This document shows, piece after piece, positions 11,118 to 21,320 of a stretch of 64,000 nt of DNA. The stretch covers positions 16,309,821 to 16,373,820 of the forward strand of contig NC_080548.1 of NCBI RefSeq assembly GCF_028640845.1, in the 5' to 3' direction. Numbering within the stretch: the first letter of the stretch is position 1; every line of letters begins with the position of its first letter. Made by a program: the position numbers and the translations under genes. The DNA comes from Ahaetulla prasina. Lineage: Eukaryota; Chordata; Lepidosauria; Squamata; Colubridae. The notes under the pieces are model-generated. The model saw nothing but the letters and a program-made list of their open reading frames with translations. It did not search any database and had not been told where the DNA came from.

Positions 11118-11595
11118 AGCTATATAATCTCAGACAAGTGACTGTTCAGTCTCTCCTTAAAACCTTTCCGTGTTGGAGCATCCACAACTTCTGAAGGCAA
11201 GCTATTCCACTGGTTAATTGTCCTCACTGTTAGGAAGTTTCTCCTTAATTCCAGATTGCTTCTCTCTTTGGTTAATTTCCTACCATTGCTTCTTATCCTG
11301 CCCTCCGGTGCTTTGGAAATAGCTTGACTCCCCCTTCTTTATGGCAGCCCCTGAGATATTGGAAGACTCTATCATGTCTCCCTTAGTTCTTCTTTTCATT
11401 AAACTACACGTACCCAGTTCCTGCAACCGTTCTTCATATGTTTTAGCCTCCAGTCCCCTAATCATCTTTGTTGCTGTTCTCTGCACTCTTTCTAGAGTCT
11501 CCACATCTTTTTTACATCGTGGTGACCAAAACTGGATGCAGTATTCCAAGTGTGGCCTTACCAAGGCATTATAAAGTGGTATTAACACTTTAAGG
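11118..11595 (-). mobile_element. CR1 LINE 3' end, chimeric at the duplication junction
   Basis: 11118-11283 is almost identical to the CR1 at 23265-23450 but clearly different from the CR1 at 8836-9007. From about 11284 (attgcttcttatcctgccct) it becomes near-identical to the older CR1 of the left copy. The element is therefore a mosaic whose left piece coincides with the tandem-duplication junction. Confidence 0.85.
11280..11588 (-). pseudogene. CR1 reverse transcriptase C-terminal fragment
   Basis: The 102-residue frame contains [20 protein letters not shown] and [20 protein letters not shown], followed by a Leu/Lys/Arg-rich end. These are the thumb and C-terminal motifs of the CR1-clade ORF2. 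The endonuclease and the RT catalytic domain are absent. The residues after STGGQDKK come from the 3' UTR side. Confidence 0.85.
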
Positions 11596-13393
11596 TGTCC
11601 AACCTTGGCAACTTTATATGTGTGGACTTTTTTTTTTTTTTTTTATTCAAAAAGTTTTTATTAGTCAAAAAAGGTTTATACAAATACATATCAGGTATGG
11701 TAAATTTTCATTTTTCTTATCTAAAATAAGAATTTTACTCAAATTTTTTAACACATACAACAGCCATAAGGCAAGCAGGTGACACGAAGTAGCTAAGTTT
11801 GCAAATTTTAAATACGTAATAAAGAAGAGTCAAGAATAAACAGAATATCGTACAAAAGAGAATAAGGAAAACCAACACAATCCCAAATATCTTTATCACT
11901 TCCTAGTTTTGGATCTCAGAACTCTGGGTTCAGCCTGACCCAACTCCAGGGCCGCAACAGCGGCAGCCGCTTCAGCCCCATGATCTATAACCTCCCCTTC
12001 TTCAATTCCTGGGTCATCTGATTCCAGGAAGGCTTTGTGTTCCTCCACATAGGCCGTAGCCTCCATAATTGTACTGATTTTTCCGTAATGCCCTCCCGGA
12101 AAATCATCAATCCCTCTGGCATCAGCCATCTGAAGCCCACTCCCTTCTGGTACAATTTGCTTGACAAAAAATAATATTTCTTTCTTTTTTCACGTACCTG
12201 TCTGGGAATCTGCCTCAGAATGGCTATCTCCCTGCCCCTGTAAATCAGTGCCCCACTCCTATGTTTTCTAAGAATTTCATCTCGTCTCTCTTCTCACAAA
12301 TTTGACATGAACCTCTCTGGGAACTGCATGCGTGCGTGCATATTGAATTAACTCTATAAACTCGATCCACATCCCAATTCATGAAATCAACACCTCTCCC
12401 AAGAAATTCTCCCAACAATTTAGTCACAACATCTCTCAAGTCTTCTTGGTCCACTTCTTCCAAATTTTGAAACCTAAGGAAATAAGACATTTTATCCATC
12501 TGTAGTCCAAGCACAGCATTGCCTGTCGTCTCCTCTCTTTTCTGCACTGCCCGCATCTCACCCTCCAAACCTTCCACTTTCTGCTTGTTTTCTGCTGAAA
12601 CTTGTTGAGTATCCTTTAAATCCTTTTGGATAGTCACAATTTCTGCTCTTATTTCATCAATTTCTTGTCCATATTAGATAACTTTTCCAAAATTCTCTCC
12701 ATCTCTCCAGCAGTTGGTCTCTGACCTTTTGCCATTAAGGAAAAAAATACAAACTCCTCAGGCAGGCACAGTATCCTTGTAATTTCCTCCGGATCCACCA
12801 GGGGGCACTCACAGGAGCAACGAGTCCAGAGTACAGTTAATCAACCAGGAAGCCGAAGGGAAGTGATGTCATCAAAATTCTCATAGTGAAGGCGGAAGCT
12901 GGGCGCCACCACTGTTCCCCAGAAGGAGGGGCCTCAAACCTTCCCTCCTAAATTTCTCCATCACCTCTTCTCTCCAGAGCTCCACAAAACCGGTAATCTT
13001 CTTATTTTAAGTTCTCCTCTCTCCAGAATAACTCGTGCTCCTTCCAACCGCAGGGAGAAAACCCCCGCACTCCGGGCACTCCACTCACGTTTACCGATAT
13101 TCCCTTCCTTCTCCTCCTCAATTCTTCTCCGTGCCCTGTTCACCACCAGGCTGCTGCAGTTATAAATCCAATGCCCGGTGTCACGGGCACAGCGGCCCAA
13201 GCGGCGACCAAAATAATGGCGCGGCCTGTGGCCTCGAACCCCGCCGAGCCTAGGGCCGCGCCAGCATCGGTCCCCACAGTCCTGTATGTCGGCTGGGAGA
13301 CCCCTGGCGAGCCGTCCGTGCGGCAGGTGTCCTTTTCGGAACACCTGGCCCCTGAGGGCCTCGGCGGCGGCCGGATTCGGGCGCTGGAGGCAG
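11284..13393. repeat. Tandem duplication 3, right copy
   Basis: The second copy of the roughly 2.28-kb unit. Here the half-L1 is complete to its 5' end and the target-site duplication on the right is intact. The copies differ mainly in single-base changes and run lengths. Confidence 0.9.
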
Positions 13394-13443
13394 GAGAAAC
13401 CTTCCAGACGTCCGTTGCCGCTGGATACCGGAAGTCGTCTCTC
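11630..13443 (-). mobile_element. Half-L1 (HAL1-like) element, full-length with 11-bp TSD
   Basis: The element is about 1.81 kb. It is flanked by tgtgtggactt at 11619-11629 and 13444-13454, the target-site duplication expected for L1-type insertion. On the minus strand it has a GC-rich 5' UTR (13443 to about 12740), an ORF1-like gene and a poly(A) (T-run at about 11628-11644). ORF2 is absent, and its absence is original to this insertion because both ends are intact. The insertion split a MITE whose halves lie at about 11595-11629 and 13444-13536. Confidence 0.85.
11896..12735 (-). pseudogene. L1 ORF1-like protein remnant (right copy)
   Basis: The ATG is at 12735. The same domain order as the copy at 9618-10456: coiled-coil, RRM-like, C-terminal RNA-binding domain and acidic Ala-rich tail ending VLRSKTRK. 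An early frameshift (a stop after MDKKLMK) and one in the middle (CEKRDEMKF then stop) interrupt it, so it is dead. About 280 codons, within the usual size for L1 ORF1. Confidence 0.85.
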
Positions 13444-13536
13444 TGTGTGGACTTCAACTCCCCATCGATAGCTGGAGAATTCTGGGAGTTGGAAGTCCCC
13501 TAGTTTTAAAGTTGCCAAGTTTGGACACCCCTGTCC
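13444..13536. mobile_element. Right half of a palindromic hAT-type MITE
   Basis: It contains tggacttcaactcccc, then ttctgggagttggaagtc and ends tttggacacccctg, the mirror of the left half near 9319-9351 and 11595-11629. This is the same foldback family as 54585-54719. The half-L1 interrupts it. Confidence 0.75.
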
Positions 13537-13539
13537 TAC

Positions 13540-15035
13540 ACAGAACTTGCTGGATTGCCTCCTCACTTAATACGCAAAGGTGAGAATGAGGGGGGGGGTG
13601 GCTACTGACAAGATGCTTATTGACTCTCTTGTCTGGAAGCCCCTTCCTTAACTCGCCTCCAAATACTGCAGCCATCCCAGAATGAACTGAGATGGGTATG
13701 GCTGCAAGTCCTCTTAAATATTTCCTCAGTGTTCAACGTGTGTTTATTAAGCACAAACATCCACATATACAGCAAACATCAGCTCCGCGTTATGGTTTAC
13801 ATCAGACTCCCGAAATATAACGCACGTCAACAAAAAGGAAGAAAAGAGGAGGTTTGTTTGTTTTAAATTTTACAATGTGGATAAATAGCCTTGCGTGCTA
13901 CTTCTAAGGGCTAAGGGTGCTGCCATCTCAGTGTGTTGTCCAAGGCTTAAAGCAAGGACTAAGAACAAGCAGACGAAAACAGAGGCACTGCCCTCTTGTG
14001 GTCTTAGGAGAGTTTGCTCAACATTTTCAGAAAAGAACTTCATAGAAGAGTTATTTTCTCTTATTTTCTTGGGGTAGTACACCAAAAAAACACAGGACTG
14101 GTTTCCCCTCTTGGGCTATTGCAACTTCCTACCCAATCCCACCAGTAGGGCCGACTTAAAGCTCAAATGCCCTAAATCAATTTTTTTCTCAACCTTAGCA
14201 AGGTTAGGATCTACGGACTTCATTCAGCATGCTGGCTGGGAGATTTCTGGGAGTTGAAGTCCACACATCTTAAGCTTGCCAATGCCTTAAATATGTACAC
14301 CAGCAGCATCTTTTGTTTATTGATTTCAAGTGTGCATAACCTGGCCAGTCTTTAAATTGTTCCAGATGGCTCAAAATATCAATTCAAAGACATTTTCAGT
14401 ATCAATGCTGAAAGAAGAGAAAAACAAAACATAAGGCAATTCAACATCCTTCTCTTTCTCTTTCATTTTAAAAATGGGTCATGAATTCAAAAGTATCCAG
14501 AGTTCAGGTGCTCTGCCACAAAAACTATATGCCCATAAGCCCCGAACAGCAATCAAGCTCAAACCCAAAACCCAGGAAGAGGACTGAATACCAAACCTGT
14601 TCCAGTAAAAAAATTTAAAAGGAGGAAGGGGCAACATCGTGCGAACCGTACTGATACGGATGTGGGAACATGATAAGGAGGAAACTGAGCACCACGCAAA
14701 CATACTGAGCATCTTTGCACACGTCCTGGACCAATCAGTGCCTTGAGATTTATTTGCCAATGGCTTGGATTTGTCAAACAATGTTTTTTGAAAAAAGAGT
14801 ATTGGCAATAGTCAGACAATTCAATACCAATACAAGAGTACTGGTATTGGAGAGTATTGGCAATAGTTGGACAATCTAAGTCAAGGAAGAAAGTTTTCCC
14901 AATTAAATCCACCAGTTGATGTAACCTCCAAGGAGGCCATTAACTTCTTGCAGGTGGATGAAGAGCTTGTGGCTCCTCTTTTTTAAAGCCCTCTGCAAGT
15001 GGTCTCTTATGAGAGAGATGCATTTTCCTGGGAGC
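13540..15035. other. Mostly unassigned sequence
   Basis: A foldback MITE remnant of the ggagttgaagtcc family lies at about 14188-14285. A 24-bp word (gagtattggcaatagt) is repeated at about 14797 and 14851. No convincing gene is visible. Confidence 0.5.
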
Positions 15036-15037
15036 TT

Positions 15038-15536
15038 GTTGTTGTTGTTAGTTGCAAAGTCGTGTCCGACCCATCGCGACCCCATTGACAACGTTCCTCC
15101 AGGCCTTCCTGTCCTCTACCATCCTCTGGAGTCCATTTAAGCTCACGCTGACTGCTTCAGTGACTCCATCCAGCCACCTCCTTCTCTGTCATCCCCTTCT
15201 CCTTTTGCCCTCAATCTTTCCCAGCATTAGGCTCTTCTCCATTGAGTCCTTCCTTCTCATTAGGTGGCCAAAGTATTTGAGTTTCCTCTTCAGGACCTGG
15301 CCTTCTAAAAAGCAGTCAGGGTTGTTCTCCTCTAGGACTGACCAGTTGGTTCACCTTGCAGTCCAAGGGACTGGCAGGAGTCTTCTCCAACACCAGAATT
15401 CAAAGGCCTCAATTCTTTGGTGCTCAGCCTTTCTGATGGTCCAACTTTCACAGGCATACATTGCAACTGGGAAAACCATAGCCTTGACTATACGCACTGG
15501 GAGCTGCAAAGGGGCAAAACCACAGATGCTATTCAT
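15038..15536 (-). mobile_element. BovB (RTE) LINE 3' part, longest copy here
   Basis: The 3' end is at the left (gttgttgttagttgcaaag). The antisense body contains gtgtccgacccatcgcgac and ggtggccaaagtatttgag. The right part is coding (see the RT remnant). The right edge runs into a MITE of the caccggtt/accggttc type at about 15537. Confidence 0.92.
15351..15536 (-). pseudogene. BovB reverse transcriptase C-terminal remnant
   Basis: The minus-strand frame reads IVKAMVFPVAMYACESWTIR then KAEHQRIEAFEFWCWRRLL, the hallmark C-terminal motif of the BovB ORF. Only about 61 residues are open. The polymerase and endonuclease domains are missing. Confidence 0.92.
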
Positions 15537-15782
15537 ACCGGTTCAGGCGAACCAATAGTGGCAACTGTGGGTGGGGTGGGGTGGGGTGGGCTCCCCCATC
15601 CACCTGCCCCCGCCTACCTGCCCACCTGCCCAGGTGTAATGCCATCCTATTTAGCCACGTTTTCAAGGCCGGGTGCATGCGCGGAAGGCGTGCGCACATG
15701 CATGAAAAGTGCACATATACGCAAAGCAAGCATGCGCGCGTGTGGCGAACCAGTGGTAAGAATTTGTGAAACCCACCGCCAG
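15537..15782. mobile_element. hAT-type MITE fragment inserted at the BovB edge
   Basis: It starts taccggttcaggcgaacc and ends gcgaaccagtggtaag...gaaacccaccgccag, as do other members of the caccactg family. The core is GC-rich with CpG-rich palindromic words and a (GGGGT)4 tract. The left end seems lost; no target duplication was seen. Confidence 0.65.
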
Positions 15783-15832
15783 ACGAAACCCATGTTTATC
15801 AGAGCACACCCATCTCTGGCACGGCGTCCGGT

Positions 15833-15969
15833 CAGTGGTGGGATTCAGCCAGTTCGCACCACTTCGGGAGAACTGGTTGTTAACTCTCTGAGCAGTTTGG
15901 CGAACTGATTGTTGGAAGACATCATTAGGGCAGAGAACCGGTTGTTAAATTACTTGAATCCCACCAGTG
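15833..15969. mobile_element. hAT-type MITE, 137 bp, TSD cgtccggt
   Basis: Termini are cagtggtgggattc and gaatcccaccagtg-type inverted repeats, with a perfect 8-bp duplication cgtccggt at 15825-15832 and 15970-15977. A compact, clean example of the family. Confidence 0.92.
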
Positions 15970-15977
15970 CGTCCGGT

Positions 15978-16911
15978 CCTTGATAGAAAATAACAGAGAC
16001 TCGTATGGGGCACAAGTCACAAGAGGTTGACCTGAAATCAAGGAATTGACAAAAACATCCATTGTTTCCTCGTTTGCCTCTCCTGCAGCTTCCTTCCGTA
16101 AGCCAGAAGACAAGCTTTGCAGTGCCCCCCACCCTCCCCAACTCTGCTGTGTAGAGGGCTAGCCCTCCCTTTCCCCTAAGTCTGCTGTGTGGCTGAGTTA
16201 AGCATATTTTGCACTTTTTAATTGTTCTTAATAAATCAAACCCTCTAAATCACTGGTGTTGCTTCTTTCCATGAGCCTGGGAAGCCTGCAGGCCAGTGTG
16301 CTGGGGAGGTGGGGGGAGAAGGGGGTGTGGGAAAGGGAGCATTCTCTTGGGGTACTTTCCTTCATCCCCCCATACCCACCCCAACAAATCCTAGGAGAGC
16401 TGCTTCTGCATGGATATTGAAGCAAACATATACACCTGTTCTTGTTCCCTCCTGGCCCACAGCCAGTCCAAAAGGCCTTTGAGGGTAAGCCAAAGAATGG
16501 GAAGGGAGGGGGGCTTGCTTGTTGGAGGCAGCCTGGGCTATACCATTTAATCAGAAAACTGAGGGGAAGTACTTTTCCTATCTCTAGGCATGGTTCCCCT
16601 CTCTTTTAAGTTAATTGGAGCGCCCAGATGTGAAACTCTAGTAGTGGCACTGCAGGATGATCAGCGTGTTCAACAGGTAGAGTTCTAAGTGATAGAGGCA
16701 GATAAGGATTTGGAAAGTTCTTCTTTAAAAAAAAAACAGATGCAAAAGGCACCGATCTTCTTCCAGGAGACAGCAAGGGAGGCAGTATGAATTCCAAGCA
16801 GCCTGAAGTCACAGGTCAGTTAAAGCGGAGAAGGAAAATAGGCGGAGGCGGGAAACACATCCAGTCAAGACTCATCTCTCCTAAATCTGCACAGTGCTTG
16901 AATAGAGAACA
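15978..16911. other. No recognised feature
   Basis: Unique-looking DNA between the MITE and tandem duplication 4. There is no repeat end or coding frame worth calling. Confidence 0.5.
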
Positions 16912-17002
16912 GCAGCAGCTGGCTTTATACATTGTGCTAAACCCTGGTTTGCTGAACAAGCCACAATTTCTGGGTTCAAAGAAGATGCTAAAACCTGGAC
17001 AG

Positions 17003-17623
17003 TGTTGTGACCCAGGCCCAAGTAGGTAGCAGTAGATGCAATCAGTTCAAAAACAAACAGAGTTTATTAGAACAGCTGAGAATTAACTCATTCTCAGAGT
17101 AGTCCAAATTAAATCAAAACAAATTCTTCATAACACAATTTTTCAGTCTTATCATCAATCTTGGTCTAATTAGGCAAACTGCCAAACGCTTTTTTTGGCA
17201 AAAGTTCAGAAGCAGAAGACACCGACAAGAAATAAATGCAGCAAGACAAGGAGCAAGTCTATCAACATTGTTTTCTGACAAAGAGCCCAAATGCCGTTGC
17301 TGGTCTTTTAAGCCTTATGGGAGGGGCCAACCATCTCTTGGCCCTACTCCCGAGTCGTCCTCTTTACTTTAGCTGCTCTTGCCTTCTGGTAGCTCTTCTC
17401 ATGTGTGCACTAGGAACAGGCTCCTCCTGTTCCTCTTCCTCACTACTGTCAGCCTCTGGAGGTTCTGGAGTCGCACATCACTCCCAGATGGCCCTGGCCC
17501 CACCTCTGCCTCCGAAGCAGAGCCCTCATCCGGGCCTTCCCCAGCCTCCGGGACTGTTCTTCTTCAGCCTCATCACTATTCAACTCCGCTGCCAGCTCCA
17601 CAGGCTGCTGGCAGACCACAACA
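17003..17623 (-). mobile_element. Solo LTR, family A, TSD gacag
   Basis: The + strand begins tgttgtgaccc and ends accacaaca, giving 7-bp inverted ends. The 5-bp duplication gacag is at 16998-17002 and 17624-17628. On the minus strand an AATAAA lies about 75 bp before the end. A 5-bp TSD fits either a Ty3/Gypsy element or an endogenous retrovirus; there is no internal domain to decide. Compared with the LTR at 19802-20431 there are about 41 changes. Confidence 0.9.
17449..17623 (-). pseudogene. Broken LTR-overlapping acidic frame
   Basis: The frame is open from the first codons of the LTR (VVVCQQPVELAAEL then NSDEAEEEQ). A deletion then shifts it, so the basic C-terminus is lost in this copy. 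Compare the intact versions at 20131-20430 and 28160-28393. Confidence 0.6.
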
Positions 17624-18509
17624 GACAGGCATGTATTTTTGGTTGTGGCAACCATGGGGAACAGGTGCCCCTCTGAGCAAATCTACCAGATTGAAATCCT
17701 ATGTCATTTCCTGTCAAACCCTTTAGTGTTCTGCTCACCTTATATCTAAGGGCAACCCTTTCTAAAACTTAAAATCTTTTATTCTTCTCCAAATCCATTT
17801 GCCTGTAACTACAGATAACTTACAGTTCAGCAGAAAGTCCTATCCTTCATCTTGATTTCCAGTGTTTTCCAGATGCCTGAAAGTTTTTAGTTCCCCCCAA
17901 AAGATTCAGACAAATATACCTTGTCTCCATTCTAAATGGCGACATCCCAGCTTGGCCTCTTAATGGATACCATCAAATATAACGGCTCAAAATTATTTCA
18001 CATACATTTTTACAATTGCCCTGTAAAGTAGGGTACATTATGATTGGATAGTTGTCAATCAAATTATATGACCATCCATCTCTTACTTGCAATGTCCAAG
18101 CAGCTTTAGAACTAAACCCACTTAGAAGTGTCTGTATGTAAATAGTTGCAAATGAGGGCAGGGGAACCTATTCCCTTGAATAGTTACGGGATCCTGTCCC
18201 CATAAAAGTTATGCAGAAGAAGGATTTTCTCCTGAAATTGCTGCTTCCTGGCAACTCTATCCAGCTTTGATCTACCACTCCTGGTAGAAAGCCTATGTCA
18301 ATCTCTTGTGACCAAGGCATATCTGCTCATGCTTTGTAGCCATGACTGGGAACCAGTGGCCTTCTACCTGTTGCTAAACTACAACTCTTAAAAGCCTCAG
18401 TCAACAACGCTAACAGCAACGTAGGCTGGAAAATGCTGTTCACCTACGTCCATGGAAGGTCACAAGTTCCTCACCTCTGCCTTCAACACTACACTATCTG
18501 GATCTATAC
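17624..18509. other. Flank between two solo LTRs
   Basis: Unassigned sequence present in both copies of duplication 4 (the second at 20432-21320). No feature recognised. It serves as the near-identical control against the divergent LTR beside it. Confidence 0.6.
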
Positions 18510-19131
18510 TGCTTTGGGCCACCAGCGGCCAGCAAAGCCAGCAGCAGTGGGCCAGTGAAGAGGTTTGGGAGGAATGTGGGCCAGTCCTGGAGTCTGGGGA
18601 AGTCTCGGACGAGGGATCTGAGTCAGAGGCAGAGAGGGAGCCAAGGCCATCTGGTAGTTCTTTGCTGCCTCCGGACTCTCTGGAATCTGACATCAGCGAG
18701 GCAGAAGAACAGTGTGAGCCTGTTCCCAGTGTGCGCATGTGCAGAGCTGCCAGGAGACAGGAACAATTAAGAAAACAGGGTCGACTTGGGAGTAAGGCTT
18801 GGAGATGATTGGCCCCTCCCATAAGACATAAAAGAGAAGCGAATGGGAGGTGAGCTTTTGCAGGAAGCAATTAGTTCATCTGGTTGGTAAAAGTTTTGGA
18901 AAAATTCTGTTTGACACTGTGCTAAGTTTGGCCTTGCCCTGCGTGTGGCAATTGGTCCTCTGGCAGCATTCCAAGGGAGATAAGGTGGGTGTTTGTAAAC
19001 AGTTCCCTGAAAGACTGTTTGAGAAGCCTTTCCGACTGTGAATGGCAGTAATTCACAGTTGTATGAATTAAAGAGGCATGCTGGGACTAAGATAGTGCTG
19101 TTTACTTTCTAAGAAAGCCTAGGTCAGAACA
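18510..19131 (+). mobile_element. Solo LTR, family B, TSD tatac
   Basis: It begins tgctttgggcc and ends gtcagaaca, with the 5-bp duplication tatac at 18505-18509 and 19132-19136. It aligns along its length with the family A LTR at 28159 but is clearly diverged. TATA-like acataaaa follows ttggcccctcccataag. Confidence 0.88.
18560..18808 (+). pseudogene. LTR-overlapping acidic/basic frame, family B
   Basis: The frame runs through Glu/Ser-rich residues to SEAEEQCEPVPSVRMCRAAR and ends GRLGSKAWR with the stop directly before ttggcccctcc. This stop is in the same place as in family A LTRs. At the very start of the LTR the frame differs by one base from family A. Function unknown. Confidence 0.55.
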
Positions 19132-19136
19132 TATAC

Positions 19137-19681
19137 AATCATCATTCACGTCCCTATGCATTATATTGCTTTAAGAGCAGAAGAATTGAGAGGTCTGTGA
19201 GAACTGAGGGAGGCGTATCAGCTCTGGAAACCTGGGGGAGGGAGGAGAGAGAAGCATCTTACCAGTAAAAGCAAAATAGGCCACCTTCTTTCCATTCTCT
19301 CACCCCACCGTTACTTGCTCCCTTCCGAAGATTAAAGAAGAGGTAGCCAAGAAAACCATTAGATAAGAAACTTTTGGGAACCATCGTCCGCTAAACTCTC
19401 TTTGAGAACAGGTCAAGGTGATACCCGCAGTTTCATTTGGAAGGAATGAATCGGAGCGAGGTAAGCAAGGGTACCTCAAGGCAGGCAGCTTTCATGGCCA
19501 ATCTTCATATATCAGTCAAGCAATACGGCATCGGAGCACACGGCTGAACCACACACTCACAAGCCCTGAATCTAAAAATATGACTGTCTTGCAGGTTTAG
19601 AACAATGAAAGGGAGACCGGCGCCCCAGTGCTTCATCCCACTCTGATTTGTTCTTGCCATATTTAAAAAAAAATGTATCAA
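19137..19681. other. No recognised feature
   Basis: Unassigned flank of the family B LTR; its duplicate is 21945-22498. No repeat end or gene visible. Confidence 0.5.
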
Positions 19682-19710
19682 TATACATTTGGCTCCAACT
19701 GGTCCAGAAT
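19682..19710 (+). mobile_element. L2 fragment truncated by the duplication junction
   Basis: The words tggctccaactggtccagaa are the start of the L2 fragment seen complete at 22505. The junction cuts it after the shared gcagcagc. Confidence 0.75.
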
Positions 19711-19801
19711 GCAGCAGCTGGCTTTATACATTGTGCTAAACCCTGGTTTGCTGAACAAGCCACAATTTCTGGGTTCAAAGAAGATGCTAAAACCTGGACA
19801 G

Positions 19802-20431
19802 TGTTGTGACCCAGGCCCAAGTAGGTAGCAGTAGATGCAATCAGTTCAAAAACAAACAGATTTTATTAGAACAAGCTGAGAATTAACTCGTTCTCAGCGT
19901 CGTCCAAACTAAATCAAAGCAAATTCTTCATAACACAATTCTTCAGTCTTACCACCAACCTTGGTCTAAGTAGGCAAACTGCCAAAGGCTTTTCTTGGCA
20001 AAAGTTCAAAAGTAGAAGACGCCGACAAGAAATAAATGCAGCAAGACAAGGAGCAAGTCTATCAACATTGTTTTCCGACAAAGAGCCCAAACGCCGTTGC
20101 TGGTTTTTTAAGCCTTATGGGAGGGGCCAATCATCTCTTGGCCCTACTCCCGAGTTGTTCTCTTTGCTTTAGCTGCTCTTGCCTTCTGGCAGCTCTTCTC
20201 ATGCGTGCATTAGGAACAGGCTCCTCCTGTTCCTCTGCCTCACTACTGTCAGCCTCTGGAGGCTCCGGACTCTGCATATCACTCCCAGATGGCTCTGGCC
20301 CCACCTCTGCCTCTGACGCAGAGCCCTCATCCGGGCCTTCCCCAGCCTCCAGGACTGGCCCATGTTCTTCCTCAGCCTCATCACTGTCCAACTCCGCTGC
20401 CAGCTCCACAGGCTGCTGGCGGAACACAACA
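19802..20431 (-). mobile_element. Solo LTR, family A, second copy, divergent
   Basis: It has the same position and the same gacag duplication (19797-19801, 20432-20436) as the LTR at 17003. By hand count it differs from that one at about 41 positions plus indels over 621 bp, while both flanks are almost identical. This makes it a mosaic relative to its surroundings. Confidence 0.9.
20131..20430 (-). pseudogene. LTR-overlapping acidic/basic frame, open copy
   Basis: Open from the LTR start: VVFRQQPVELAAEL, then an acidic Ser/Asp/Glu stretch (DSDEAEEE), EEQEEPVP, and a basic end MRRAARRQEQLKQREQLGSR-AKR before the stop. The residues before the LTR belong to flanking DNA. I do not recognise the family. 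The layout suggests the end of an internal gene that ran into the 3' LTR. Confidence 0.6.
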
Positions 20432-21320
20432 GACAGGCATGTATTTTTGGTTGTGGCAACCATGGGGAACAGGTGCCCCTCTGAGCAAATCTACCAGATT
20501 GAAATCCTATGTCATTTCCTGTCAAACCCTTTAGTGTTCTGCTCACCTTATATCTAAGGGCAACCCTTTCTAAAACTTAAAAATCTTTTTATTCTTCTCC
20601 AAATCCATTTGCCTGTAACTACAGATAACTTACAGTTCAGCAGAAAGTCCTATCCCTTCATCTTGATTTCCAGTGTTTTCCAGATGCCTGAAAGTTTTTA
20701 GTTCCCCCCAAAAGATTCAGACAAATATACCTTGTCTCCATTCTAAATGGCGACATCCCAGCTTGGCCTCTTAATGGATACCATCAAATATAACGGCTCA
20801 AAATTATTTCACATACATTTTTACAATTGCCCTGTAAAGTAGGGTACATTATGATTGGATAGTTGTCAATCAAATTATATGACCATCCATCTCTTACTTG
20901 CAATGTCCAAGCAGCTTTAGAACTAAACCCACTTAGAAGTGTCTGTATGTAAATAGTTGCAAATGAGGGCAGGGGAACCTATTCCCTTGAATAGTTACGG
21001 GATCCTGTCCCCATAAAAGTTATGCAGAAGAAGGATTTTCTCCTGAAATTGCTGCTTCCTGGCAACTCTATCCAGCTTTGATCTACCACTCCTGGTAGAA
21101 AGCCTATGTCAATCTCTTGTGACCAAGGCATATCTGCTCATGCTTTGTAGCCATGACTGGGAACCAGTGGCCTTCTACCTGTTGCTAAACTACAACTCTT
21201 AAAAGCCTCAGTCAACAACGCTAACAGCAACGTAGGCTGGAAAATGCTGTTCACCTACGTCCATGGAAGGTCACAAGTTCCTCACCTCTGCCTTCAACAC
21301 TACACTATCTGGATCTATAC

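Larger units (their letters stand above)
16912..19710. repeat. Tandem duplication 4, left copy
   Basis: A 2,799-bp unit bounded by the 8-mer gcagcagc at 16912, 19711 (junction) and 22527 (right edge). Outside the first LTR the two copies differ almost only in homopolymer lengths, for example gaggg/gagg and cttt/ctt. It contains two solo LTRs in opposite orientations. The right edge lies inside an L2 fragment. Confidence 0.93.
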
